A stretch of DNA of 64,000 nt, from the NCBI RefSeq assembly GCF_016464385.1, contig NZ_JADMLH010000008.1:253688-317687 (forward strand). The letters are read 5' to 3'. The notes under the pieces were generated by a model, which was not told where the DNA came from, searched no databases, and saw only the letters and a program-made list of their open reading frames with translations. Source of the stretch: Nucisporomicrobium flavum. Its GTDB lineage: Bacteria; Actinomycetota; Actinomycetes; Mycobacteriales; Micromonosporaceae. Below, in pieces: positions 32,755 through 41,560 of the stretch. Position 1 is the first letter of the stretch, and the number at the start of each line of letters is the position of its first letter. Made by a program: the position numbers and the translations under genes.

Positions 32755-33159
32755 GTGCAGGTGGAACCCGATGCCTACGCCCCCGATGTCTACGCCAGGG
32801 ACTGCGCGAGCCGGCAGGTGCTCGACCGGATCGGCGACGCCTGGAGCGTGCTGATCGTCGGCGCGCTCAAGGACGGCTCGCTGCGCTACACCGAACTCGC
32901 CAAGCGCATACCCGGCGTCAGCCCGAAGATGCTGACCCAGACCCTGCGCGGGCTCGAGCGCGACGGGCTGGTCACGCGTACGGTCCACCCGGTCGTCCCG
33001 CCGCGGGTGGACTACACGCTCACGACACTCGGGCAGAGCCTGCTGGGGCTGGTCAACGCCCTCAAGGAGTGGGCGGAGACGCACATCGGCGACGTCATCG
33101 ACGCCCGCGAGGCCTACGACGCCCGCGCGACCAGCCAGTCCATCGCCGCGTCGGCGTGA
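32755..33159 (+). CDS. HxlR-family redox-type regulator
   Basis: 134 residues from GTG 32755, chosen because AGGG lies five bases upstream; the GTG at 32716 has no well-placed site. The winged helix covers most of the protein (VLDRIGDAWSVLIVGALKDG, YTELAKRIPGVSPKMLTQTL, LERDGLVTRTVHPVVPPRVD). The single N-terminal cysteine in RDCASRQVLDRIGD corresponds to the redox-sensing Cys of HxlR/DUF24 proteins. It likely represses the divergent qorB. Its 3' end overlaps the convergent hydrolase by 46 bases. Confidence 0.88.
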   Translation: MQVEPDAYAPDVYARDCASRQVLDRIGDAWSVLIVGALKDGSLRYTELAKRIPGVSPKMLTQTLRGLERDGLVTRTVHPVVPPRVDYTLTTLGQSLLGLVNALKEWAETHIGDVIDAREAYDARATSQSIAASA

Positions 33160-33893
33160 TTCAGGATCGAGATGTGCCCGTCCTCCGGGCTCAGGCGTAG
33201 CTCCGCGCCCTGGATGCGCGCGGCGAGCCACTCGCCATGCGAGCTCGGCACGACGAGATCCCGGCCGCCGTGCAGGATCAGCGTCGGTGCGGCGATTGCC
33301 GCCGGGTCACCACCCCAGGAAGACACGTACGCCCGGTCGTCGGTGTCCTGCCCCTCCCGGCCACCCGCGACGGCCGGCTCGACGACCTCCGAGAACCACG
33401 ACCACGGACCGTCGAACATCGCCCAGTCGGCCGCGATGAAGTCCACACCCTCGCCGGTGTACGTCCGCCCCGCTGCGGCCGCGCGGAGCGTCGCCTCGCC
33501 GGTCGGGCCCATGCCGGCGAACCAGTCGAGCCCCTCGGCGTCGAAGGGCGCCGGCGCTGAGATGCTCAGGACGGCAAGCACGCGGTCGGTGAGCCGGGCA
33601 GCGCAGGCCAGAGCGTGTGAGCCACCGCCGGAGTGACCTGCCACGGCGAACCGGTCGATGCCCAGGGCGTCGGCCACCCGGGTCGCCCAGCCGGCCGCGT
33701 CCCCCACGCCGCGACCCGGTTGCGGCGCTGATCCGCCGTACCCGGGACGGTCGTACGAGATCCACCGGATGCCGGACCGGCGCAGCGGCCCGGGCGGGGT
33801 CCCGATGTTCGGGGTGCCGTGGTGCCAGAGCACCGGCAGCCCGTCGCCCCCGGTGTCGTACGCGTGCAGCGACCCGACCTGCAGCTCACGCAT
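33114..33893 (-). CDS. Alpha/beta hydrolase
   Basis: 259 residues. The oxyanion region HHGTPNIG and SYDRPGYGGS are followed by the nucleophile elbow VAGHSGGGSHALA (Ser near 98), an acid in LILHGGRDLVVPSSHGE, and the histidine in SPEDGHISILNH, so the triad is complete. The substrate is not predictable. Its start overlaps the hemolysin III stop by eight bases, so they are co-translated. Confidence 0.9.
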   Translation of the reverse strand: MRELQVGSLHAYDTGGDGLPVLWHHGTPNIGTPPGPLRRSGIRWISYDRPGYGGSAPQPGRGVGDAAGWATRVADALGIDRFAVAGHSGGGSHALACAARLTDRVLAVLSISAPAPFDAEGLDWFAGMGPTGEATLRAAAAGRTYTGEGVDFIAADWAMFDGPWSWFSEVVEPAVAGGREGQDTDDRAYVSSWGGDPAAIAAPTLILHGGRDLVVPSSHGEWLAARIQGAELRLSPEDGHISILNHADAAMDWLVARAS

Positions 33894-34563
33894 AGAGCGC
33901 GAAGTAGATCGCGATGTGGTGACAGAGAGCCGCGACCAGCGTGCAGGCGTGGAAGAACTCGTGGTGGCCGAAGACCTCCGGCCACGGGTTCGGCCGGCGC
34001 AGCGCGTAGAAGACCGCGCCCACGCTGTAGATGACCCCACCCGCCGCGAGTAGCACCAGGGTGGCGACCCCGCCGCTGTGCAGCACATCCGGGAGGATCG
34101 CGACGGCGCCCCAGCCCAGCGCCAGATACAGCGGCGCACCCACCCAGCGGGGCAGGTGCGGCCAGATGCTCTTGAGGGCGACGCCGCCCAGCGCACCCAC
34201 CCAGATCAGGCTCAGCATCACGGTGCTCTTGCGGCCGTCGAGCAGCAGCACACAGAACGGCGTGTACGTCCCCGCGATGAAGATGAAGATCATCGAGTGG
34301 TCCATCCGGCGCATGATCTGGTAGCCGCGTTCGCTCCAGACCCGCCGGTGGTACAGCGCGCTGATGCCGAAGAGGCCGCAGACGGTGAAGCTGTACACCA
34401 GGCAACTGACGAAGGGGGCCCAGCCCGGACGCGTCGCGGCGATCGAGCACAGCACGATGCCGCAAGCGAGGGCGACAAAGAACGCGTACTGGTGCAACCG
34501 GCCGCGGAACCGCGGCTTGCCGACATCGGCAGGCTTCATCCGGAACGGGGTCGAGGTCGTCAC
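33886..34563 (-). CDS. Hemolysin III/PAQR-family membrane protein
   Basis: 225 residues from GTG 34563. Seven hydrophobic segments are present. The PAQR motifs are GISALYHRRVW near 70, RRMDHSMIFIFIAGTYTPF near 85, and FGHHEFFHACTLVAALCHHI near the end, which give the conserved Ser, Asp and three His of the zinc site. TrhA/YqfA-type proteins affect membrane fluidity or energetics. It is coupled to the downstream hydrolase. Confidence 0.92.
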   Translation of the reverse strand: MTTSTPFRMKPADVGKPRFRGRLHQYAFFVALACGIVLCSIAATRPGWAPFVSCLVYSFTVCGLFGISALYHRRVWSERGYQIMRRMDHSMIFIFIAGTYTPFCVLLLDGRKSTVMLSLIWVGALGGVALKSIWPHLPRWVGAPLYLALGWGAVAILPDVLHSGGVATLVLLAAGGVIYSVGAVFYALRRPNPWPEVFGHHEFFHACTLVAALCHHIAIYFALYA

Positions 34564-34615
34564 GCCTCTCAGGTTACGACACCGTAGGTTACTCCTGAGT
34601 AGTGATCCTGGTCCC

Positions 34616-36391
34616 TCAGATGTCCAATCCCCGAAGAATCAGCGGCAGCCGGCTCGGGCCGCCCTCGTCGATCACGATCGGCACGCCCCAATCCTGGCGG
34701 GTGAGATGGCAGGCGGCGTGCTCGACGTCGGCGTCACACGTCGCGGCCTGCGCCACGACCTGCAGGATTCCCTTCGGTACGGCCGGGTTCAGCACCAGCC
34801 GCCGGGACAGGTCGGTGCCGGTGCCCTCGCCCTCCAGCAACAGCTCCGGGGGAGCGGCGGAGACCACCAGGCGGGTCGACGGACCGTACGTGGTGTCGAG
34901 CTTCTGACCCGGCGCCGGGGTGAACACCACGTCCAGCGTGACCTCGCCGGGCGCGAGCCGCGACGGGGGCCGCTCGGTGCGATGCCGCTCGCCCTCGACC
35001 GTCTTCACCGCGCCGGGCGCGAGCCGCACCAGGCGATGCGCGCCCGACTCCACCACGAACACGTCCCCGGCGCGGGTGACGAGGATGTCACTCGGCTCGG
35101 CCAGCCCGGAGTCGACCGTGGACACCTCATCGGTCGCCGGGTCGAAGCGCCGGACCGCGCCGTTGTACGTGTCCGCGACCAGCACCGAACCGTCCGCGAG
35201 CGCACCGACGCCGAGCGGATGCTGCAACAGCGCCTCCTTCGCGGCGCCGTCGACGTGGCCGAAGTCGAAGAGGCCCTGACCGACGGCGGTGTGCAACTCG
35301 CCGTCCTCGATCCAGCGCAGGGCGGACGTCTCGCTGTCGGCAATCCACAGCTTCGTCCCGTACGCGGACAGGCCCGACGGCTGGGCCATCCACACATCCG
35401 GGATCGGGCCGTCCCGCAGCGACTCCACGGTCGTGCCCGCGTACACGCCCGTGGTGCCGTGCTCGGGGTCGAACCACCACAGCTGGTGGATGCCGGCCAT
35501 CGCGATGATGACGCGGCCGTCGTACCAGGCCACGTCCCACGGCGAGGACAGCGAGACGCCGTCGTCCTCGGCCGAACGCCACGGCCGCCCGGTGCCCGCG
35601 AGCGTGGACACCTCGCCGGTCTCCAGGTCCAGGCCGCGCAGCAGGTGGTTCACGGTGTCGGCGACCACCACGGTCCGCCCGTCCGGCAGCAGGCAGAGGC
35701 CCTGCGGCTCGGAGAAGCTCGCCCGGTCGGCGGGACCGTCCGCGCGCCCCCGCTCACCGGTGCCGATCCGCCGGACCAGCCGCTCGCCGTCCGGGGACAA
35801 CTCGGCCAGCGAATGCCGTGCCGAGTCGGACACCAGCAGGTTGCCGTCCGGCAGCTCGATCGCCTTGCCGGGGAACCGCAGCAGCGTCCGCTCCGGGGCG
35901 GGCGCCACATACGGCCCGTCGCCGCGCTGGAGAGTGCCCTTCGCCCCGTGGGTGGCGATGAGCTCGTCGAGAAGGCGGGACAGGCCCTCGGCGTGACCCT
36001 CTCCGGCCATCGACGCGACGACGTACCCCTCGGGGTCGATCACGCTCAGGGTCGGCCAGGCCTTGGCGGCGTACTGCTGCCACATGACCATGTCGGCGTC
36101 GTCGAGGACGGGGTGGTGCACGCCGTACCGCTCGACGGCGGCGGCCAGCGCCTCGGGGTCACGCTCGTGCTCGAACTTGGGGGAGTGCACGCCGATGACG
36201 ACGAGCGCGTCGCCGTACTTCTCCTCGAGGGGGCGCAGCTCGTCCAGGACGTGCAGGCAGTTGATGCAGCAGAACGTCCAGAAGTCGAGCAGGACGATCC
36301 GGCCTCGGACGTCGGCGAGCCGGAGGTCCTTCCCGCCGGTGTTCAGCCAGCCACGGCCCCGGAACTCGGGGGCCCGTACGCGCGCGCTCAT
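34616..36391 (-). CDS. Thioredoxin-like/NHL-repeat protein (NHLRC2-type)
   Basis: 591 residues from ATG 36391. An N-terminal thioredoxin fold (about 1-150) has the unusual active site DFWTFCCINCLHVLDEL, with C-C-I-N-C as in NHLRC2. It is followed by a beta-propeller of NHL repeats (about 175-470: LPDGNLLVSDSARHSLAELS, LLPDGRTVVVADTVNHLLRG, LADGSVLVADTYNGAVRRFD). The C-terminal 110 residues are a beta domain. No signal peptide is visible, so it is probably cytoplasmic. The redox partner is unknown. Confidence 0.9.
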   Translation of the reverse strand: MSARVRAPEFRGRGWLNTGGKDLRLADVRGRIVLLDFWTFCCINCLHVLDELRPLEEKYGDALVVIGVHSPKFEHERDPEALAAAVERYGVHHPVLDDADMVMWQQYAAKAWPTLSVIDPEGYVVASMAGEGHAEGLSRLLDELIATHGAKGTLQRGDGPYVAPAPERTLLRFPGKAIELPDGNLLVSDSARHSLAELSPDGERLVRRIGTGERGRADGPADRASFSEPQGLCLLPDGRTVVVADTVNHLLRGLDLETGEVSTLAGTGRPWRSAEDDGVSLSSPWDVAWYDGRVIIAMAGIHQLWWFDPEHGTTGVYAGTTVESLRDGPIPDVWMAQPSGLSAYGTKLWIADSETSALRWIEDGELHTAVGQGLFDFGHVDGAAKEALLQHPLGVGALADGSVLVADTYNGAVRRFDPATDEVSTVDSGLAEPSDILVTRAGDVFVVESGAHRLVRLAPGAVKTVEGERHRTERPPSRLAPGEVTLDVVFTPAPGQKLDTTYGPSTRLVVSAAPPELLLEGEGTGTDLSRRLVLNPAVPKGILQVVAQAATCDADVEHAACHLTRQDWGVPIVIDEGGPSRLPLILRGLDI

Positions 36392-36538
36392 GCCGCCCAT
36401 CGTGCCCGATCAGCAGCGCGGATCAGGGGCGGGGAGGTGTGCGACTCGGCACACCTCCCGTCCGGCTCGCCGGCGTCCGCTTCGCGGCTGTTCAGCCTCG
36501 CGGCCGTCCGGCTTGCGGTCGTTCCGCTTCGCCGGCGT

Positions 36539-39500
36539 TCAGCCTCGCGGCTTCAGGCACAGCACCTTGGTCTTGTTGTCCGCGGTCGGGTTCAGCACGT
36601 ACGGCTGCCCCGGGTCCGAGCACTGCTCCTTCGTGTCCACGATGGAGGTGACCTCGAACGTTCCCGGATCACCGCACTTCGCGGTCACCGCCTCGGTGCC
36701 CTCACGCTTCACGCAGTCGCCGGTGCTCACCGCGAAGCCGCCGGAATCTGAACCACGGGCGATCAGCCAGGTGATCCCGAACGTCAGCCCCACCAGCAGG
36801 CCGGCACCGAGGATGACGCCGAGCAGCACGGGCAGCATCCGTACGTGCGGGGTCTCGGGCTTGGCCGCGTCCGAGGCCGGCTGGATCTCCGGCTGGAACG
36901 AGTTGAACCGGTCCTGATCGTCGTGTCCGCCGGTGCCGGGCCAGCTCGCGGTCCGGTCCGGATCGGGCGGCGGCGTGACCGTGGCGCGGCTGACGACACC
37001 GTCCCGCGGCCGGGCCCCGAACGGCTGGTTGGGGTCGTCGGGCAGCAGCTCCCCGAACTGCGCGGTCGCGTCGGCAGGCGGCCGCTGGCCCAGCTCGCCT
37101 CGCTGGTCTCGTTCGCCTCGCTCGCCGAACAGCTGGCCGCCTGGCCGGTCACCGAAGGGCTGGCCGCCGGCCGGTCGGTCGCCGAAAGGCTCACGCTCGC
37201 CGAACGGTGGTGCCGATGGCGGCCGCTCGCCGAACGGCTGCCCACCGGCGGGTCGGTCGCCGAAGGGCTCACGCTCGCCGAACGCTGGGGCGGCGGGCGG
37301 CCGCTCGCCGAACGGTGGCGCCGAGGGCGGCGGGAAGCCGTTCTCCAGCGGCGGCCGGGCGTGCATGGTCGGCAGGGCGGGCGCCGGCACGTACGGCTGT
37401 TCCGGCTGGTCATGGCCGCGGCCGGACACGTCCGTGGTGTGTTCGCTGTAGTCCGGCGGCGTGGTGCGGCTCGCCGGGTTGCCGGGAACCGGACCGGGGT
37501 GCCCGGGCTGGCCCGGCCGTCCCCGCCCGGCGAGGTCGGATGTGAACTCGCTGAACGCCGCCGGGTCCGGTCCGTCCTGCGACGCCCCGGGCGCCGGCGA
37601 GCCGGGTGCCGGGGGCGTGAAGGGCTGGCCGGGCGGGCTGACCCGGGCACTCGCGGTCGCCCGTCCCGCAGCCTTGGGACCACCGGACGTGGGCGCCGGC
37701 CCACCGCCGGCCGCCAGGCCACCGCCCATGGGTGCCGGGCCGCCGCTCACGGAGGCCGGGCCGCCGCCCATGGGTGCCGGGCCGCGGCCGACGGAGGCCG
37801 GGCTGTCGCTCATGGGGGCTGGGCCGCCGCTGACGGAGGCCGCGCCGGAGGACGGGGTGCCGTAGGTGCCGGGTCGGCTCGGCGGCGGGCCGAACCGGTC
37901 CGGTCCGGACTGCTCGTCGGAGCCGGACTCGCCCTCGTGGCCACCGAAACCGCCGCTGGTCGGGCGGGGAGCCGGTTCGAAGCCGCCGGGCCGGCCACCC
38001 TCGAACGGCGGGTGAGCGGAGCCGTCAGCGGGCGATCCGGATGCCGGCCGGGCCCCGAACGGCCCGTCGGCGGATGCCGCACCGTACGTCCCGGCGGATG
38101 CCGCACCGTAGGTCCCAGCGGGTGCCGCGCCGTACGTTCCGGCCGATCCCGACGTCGGGCGTGGTCCGAACATGCTGTCGTCGTCTGAGGGGTTCTCGCC
38201 GGGCCGGGTGCCGAAGGCGCGCTCCGAGCCGTCCTCGTCCTGAGCCGGCTCGGACGCCGGGGCGGCGCGGCCGTACACCCGGGACTGCGGCGCCGGCGCC
38301 GGCGGCGGGATCTCGTCCGCCTCGACCGGGGCGCGGCTGGCCACCGGCACCGAGGCGCTGGCCGAGACCGGGCGCGCCGAGCCCTTGGCGGGACCGGACG
38401 GCTCGGACTGGTCGGCGACGTCGGCCGGGTCGCGGGGCTGCGGAACCGATGCGGCGCTGCGGGGCTCGGCGATCACCGGATCGGCGACGACGGGAGCACC
38501 AGCGGCACCGAACGAAGCGCCTGGCATGCGCTGTGGGTACCCGCCGGCCAGGTTGGGCCGGTCGTCGGCCGGGCCGGGCGGCGCGGAGTCGGGTGCGGGA
38601 GGCCGACCCGCGTCAGGCGCGTTGAAAGACGCGCCAGGCACGCGCTGCGGATAGCCGGCGGGCCGGTCACCCTCGTCCCGGGATCCTTCCGTACGCCCGA
38701 AAGCCGGCTCCGCCGCGTCGCGGGGCGCATCGGCTCCGGGACGGCTGAAGGGACCGTCGGCGGGGCGGGCGAACGGATCATCGCTCTGCCGAGCGAACGG
38801 GTCGCCCGGCTGCTGGGCGAACGCGTCGTCGGTCTGCCGGGCGAACGGGTCCTCCGAGCGCTCGTCACCCGCGAACTGGCGATCGGTGCCGAACGGCGAA
38901 CCGTCAGCCTGCGAACCGCCACGCAGCGGGAAGCTGGCTCCTTCGGGCGCTCTGCCGCGTACGGGAAAACCGCCGCTCTCGGACGACCCGCCGCGCGCCG
39001 GAAGGGCGCCGCCGTCCTCGGGGGACGCCGGGCCGTCCGGCAGGCCGGTCAACGTGGCACCGGGCACGCGAACGCGCTGGTCACCGAAGGCAGAGACACC
39101 CGGCGGGCGGCCGGTGGACGCTTGGTCGCCACCGTTGTGGCCGGGGCCGCCCTGATCGAAGGAGGCGCCGTCCCGTTCGAAGGGCCCGCGGCCGACAGGC
39201 GAGCTCTGGGCGTCAGCGGGTTCGCTCTCGCGGTCGAACTGCCTGCTCTCGCGTGGGAACGGATCGTTCGCGCGGTCGGCCGAGCCGTTCTCGCGCTGGA
39301 ACGGGTCGCCTGCGCGGTCGGCCGCGCCGCTGTCGCGCTGGAATGGGTCGCTCTCGCGGTCGAACGGGCCGCCGATGCGACGCGGGCCTTCCGGCTGCGA
39401 GGGAGCGGACCGGGCGGGGGTGAAGCCGTTGAACTCGCCGACCGGACCGGACAGCGGGCCGCCCGCGATGCCCGGGGAGCGCTGCGGGAGCTGACCGGCG

Positions 39501-40501
39501 CCCGGCGCCTGCCGCGGCTCGAAGGGGTTCCGTTCGTCGGCGGCGGACCGGGCCGCCACCGGCGGGGCCCACAGGGAGTGCGCCGACTCGTCCTGGTGGG
39601 TGGCGTTCGACGACTGGGCGGCCGGCTCCAGGGTGGCCTGCCGACGGGCCGGCTGCTGCTCGTTGTCGTCGGATCCGCGGAAGCCGTCGTCCTGCTGACC
39701 GGCATCCCGGGGCGGCGGCACCGCGGCGCGCGCTTGACCTGCGGCGCCCTGCGGCGGCGGGAATGCGGACCCCGAAGCGGCGGGCGGAAACGCGGGAGCC
39801 TGGCCTGCACCGTTGGGCGGCGGGAAGGCAGGAGGTTGCGCTGCTCCGCTGGGCTGGAAAGCGGGCGGCTGCGCTGCGCCGCTGGGCGGCGGGAAAGCGG
39901 GCGGCTGCGCTGCGCCGCTGGGCGGCGGGAAAGCGGGCGGCTGCGCTGCGCCGCTGGGCGGCGGGAAAGCGGGCGGCTGCGCTGCGGCCGGCGGCACAGC
40001 GGACGCCTGACCCGCGGGCGGCGAGAAGGCCGGTGCCTGGCCTGCGGCCGGAGGCGCGAAGGCGGGGGGCTCCGGGGGCGTGGCGGAGGCGCGTACGGGC
40101 TCCGGGGTGCCGGTCGGGCCCTGCGGGAAGGCCGCCGGGCGGGCTGAGCCCTCAGCCTCGGGAGCGGCCGGGGCCGGCACGCGGGCGGAACCCGTGGAGG
40201 TGAACTTCGCGGCGCCCGGGCCGAAGGTGGGGCCCTGTTGCGCGGACACCTGTCCGGTGGGCGGCACGGCGGGGACCACGAAGGGCGAGCCGCCGTTCGG
40301 GGTCGAGTGGGGCGGCGGGGCGTACGCGCTCGGGAACGAGTCCTGCGCGTGCGGGTACGACGGGGCGCGGTCGGACGGCGCGGAACCGTGCGTGTCCGGC
40401 GGGAAAGCGTCCGGCGGAAAACCGTCGGTGCCGAACGGCTCGGCTCCGCCGCCCGACGTGGCCCCCGGCTGCCGGCCGGATTGCTGGCCCTCGGACGTCA
40501 T
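36539..40501 (-). CDS. 1320-residue Pro/Gly-rich single-pass membrane protein
   Basis: Start ATG 40501 has GGAGGAGGCG directly upstream. About 1210 residues of low complexity come first, with several repeat families: AQPPAFPPPSGA units, DPFQRE/SGAADRA units, TYGAASAG units and FGERPPSAPPFGEREPFGD units. They end in one membrane segment, MLPVLLGVILGAGLLVGLTF. The last 70 residues, with four cysteines (GDCVKREG, AKCGDPG, EQCSDPG, VLCLKPRG), resemble the small extracytoplasmic domain of actinobacterial LppU-like proteins. The N-terminal tail should be cytoplasmic and disordered. Function unknown. Confidence 0.85.
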   Translation of the reverse strand: MTSEGQQSGRQPGATSGGGAEPFGTDGFPPDAFPPDTHGSAPSDRAPSYPHAQDSFPSAYAPPPHSTPNGGSPFVVPAVPPTGQVSAQQGPTFGPGAAKFTSTGSARVPAPAAPEAEGSARPAAFPQGPTGTPEPVRASATPPEPPAFAPPAAGQAPAFSPPAGQASAVPPAAAQPPAFPPPSGAAQPPAFPPPSGAAQPPAFPPPSGAAQPPAFQPSGAAQPPAFPPPNGAGQAPAFPPAASGSAFPPPQGAAGQARAAVPPPRDAGQQDDGFRGSDDNEQQPARRQATLEPAAQSSNATHQDESAHSLWAPPVAARSAADERNPFEPRQAPGAGQLPQRSPGIAGGPLSGPVGEFNGFTPARSAPSQPEGPRRIGGPFDRESDPFQRDSGAADRAGDPFQRENGSADRANDPFPRESRQFDRESEPADAQSSPVGRGPFERDGASFDQGGPGHNGGDQASTGRPPGVSAFGDQRVRVPGATLTGLPDGPASPEDGGALPARGGSSESGGFPVRGRAPEGASFPLRGGSQADGSPFGTDRQFAGDERSEDPFARQTDDAFAQQPGDPFARQSDDPFARPADGPFSRPGADAPRDAAEPAFGRTEGSRDEGDRPAGYPQRVPGASFNAPDAGRPPAPDSAPPGPADDRPNLAGGYPQRMPGASFGAAGAPVVADPVIAEPRSAASVPQPRDPADVADQSEPSGPAKGSARPVSASASVPVASRAPVEADEIPPPAPAPQSRVYGRAAPASEPAQDEDGSERAFGTRPGENPSDDDSMFGPRPTSGSAGTYGAAPAGTYGAASAGTYGAASADGPFGARPASGSPADGSAHPPFEGGRPGGFEPAPRPTSGGFGGHEGESGSDEQSGPDRFGPPPSRPGTYGTPSSGAASVSGGPAPMSDSPASVGRGPAPMGGGPASVSGGPAPMGGGLAAGGGPAPTSGGPKAAGRATASARVSPPGQPFTPPAPGSPAPGASQDGPDPAAFSEFTSDLAGRGRPGQPGHPGPVPGNPASRTTPPDYSEHTTDVSGRGHDQPEQPYVPAPALPTMHARPPLENGFPPPSAPPFGERPPAAPAFGEREPFGDRPAGGQPFGERPPSAPPFGEREPFGDRPAGGQPFGDRPGGQLFGERGERDQRGELGQRPPADATAQFGELLPDDPNQPFGARPRDGVVSRATVTPPPDPDRTASWPGTGGHDDQDRFNSFQPEIQPASDAAKPETPHVRMLPVLLGVILGAGLLVGLTFGITWLIARGSDSGGFAVSTGDCVKREGTEAVTAKCGDPGTFEVTSIVDTKEQCSDPGQPYVLNPTADNKTKVLCLKPRG
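39810..39990. repeat. 36-bp tandem repeat within the 1320-residue protein gene
   Basis: About five copies of a 33-36-base unit encode AQPPAFPPPSGA on the minus strand. The copies are nearly identical at DNA level, so recent expansion and length variation between strains are likely. Confidence 0.8.
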
Positions 40502-41253
40502 ATCCGCCTCCTCCATGACTGTCGGCCGTGCCAGCTTATGCACGGATGCGGCCGACGTAGCAGAGCTGGGCATGACCCTGATCACTTCCCCGACCGGCCG
40601 AGCCGGGGCGGGTGACCGTGCCCAACCGTACCGGTCGCCGACGACACTCGGAATCCCGGTGTACGCCCCGCTGAGCGCGGGAACGGCGCAGAAACCACCT
40701 GACGTGATCATGGTTACGCCGGACAAATCACTCCAAGCCCGGATTCAAAATCGCACGCTGTGATCGGCGGGTTTCGGTGCGGAGCCGACTCGCACGATCC
40801 GATACGGCAGACCAAACCAGACCCGATACCGGCTGATGGAAGAAGGGCCGCAACAAAATGGCCGGCCGATGAAGCAAGGGGCCAGCGGCGGGAGGCCGGC
40901 CAGCGGCGGGAGGCCAGCTGGCGGCGGGAGGCCATCCGGCGGCAGAGGCGGCCGGCCGCGGCAGAAGCAGGCCGGCGGGAGGCGGAGCCGCCGGCGGCAG
41001 AAGCGCGGAGGGCCGCGGAGGGTGGCGAGCCGGCATCCCGGAGATATGACGAAGTCCAGGCCGGTGCGGTGGCCTGGACTTCGTCTGCCGCGTCGATCGG
41101 GAGGCGATCGGAAGACGCGGTGGTGGAACGATCTGCTCAGCTGGCCGCGGAGATCGCGGCGACGGTGCCGCCGCCGGCGGAACCGGTCAGCGGCGGCTGC
41201 CTGACGGGGCGGTCGCCGGCGGGCCGGTCACTCGCGGATCGGCAGCGGACCGG
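40502..41253. other. Gene-free stretch with 18-bp repeats and a strong hairpin
   Basis: No supported gene. It should hold the promoter of the 1320-residue protein. Around 40880-40936 three near-identical 18-bp units (GCCAGCGGCGGGAGGCC-type) occur in tandem. A perfect 15-bp hairpin follows at 41048-41085. A frame reading RGG-like repeats (from 40836) lacks a ribosome site and would run through the hairpin, so I do not call it. Confidence 0.45.
41048..41085. terminator. Perfect 15-bp hairpin
   Basis: GACGAAGTCCAGGCC (41048-41062) and GGCCTGGACTTCGTC (41071-41085) with an eight-base loop. No T run. It lies 170 bases downstream of a minus-strand small gene and far from any plus-strand stop, so it could be a terminator for the former or an RNA structure. 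Confidence 0.6.
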
Positions 41254-41391
41254 TCAGAGGACTCGGTGCTGGGCGAAGATGGCGATTTCGTCGCGCATGG
41301 CCTGGGTCGGCGCGGCCTTCCAGGCGCGCTCGATGGCGCGGGCCTCGCGCTTGACCTGGCGGCGGTGGCGGATGCGCTCGATGGTGCTCAT
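41254..41391 (-). CDS. Small basic helical protein, 45 residues
   Basis: ATG 41391 is preceded by AGGGGAG at 12 bases; a GTG four codons upstream is an alternative. The product, MSTIERIRHRRQVKREARAI followed by ERAWKAAPTQAMRDEIAIFA and QHRVL, is a charged, helix-prone protein of the kind that recurs in actinomycete genomes. The codon third positions are GC-rich as expected. Function unknown. Confidence 0.65.
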   Translation of the reverse strand: MSTIERIRHRRQVKREARAIERAWKAAPTQAMRDEIAIFAQHRVL

Positions 41392-41560
41392 GGTGGTGCT
41401 CACTCCCCTGTCGGCCTTGTGGGCCTTCTTGGCGTCGTGCCTGTGTTTCGGCGCTGTATTCATTAAACCGCACCGAAACACAGGCAGCCAACGTTTCAGG
41501 GGGTGATCTCGCTTACCCGCCTAAGAATCGTAGGTAATCCTTAGCCCTGGCCGACGAAAG

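Noticed and set aside
39810..39990. Regular repeats resembling a CRISPR array
   Set aside because: The units are contiguous 36-bp coding repeats without spacers, and no cas genes are present.
36845..40147. Plus-strand open frames opposite the 1320-residue gene
   Set aside because: Repeat-rich GC DNA stays open in several frames. The minus-strand frame has a strong ribosome site, a membrane helix and a Cys domain; the plus-strand frames have none.
40836..41204. Frame with RGG-like repeats
   Set aside because: No ribosome site; the frame passes through the strong hairpin at 41048-41085 and degenerates to Arg-rich sequence.
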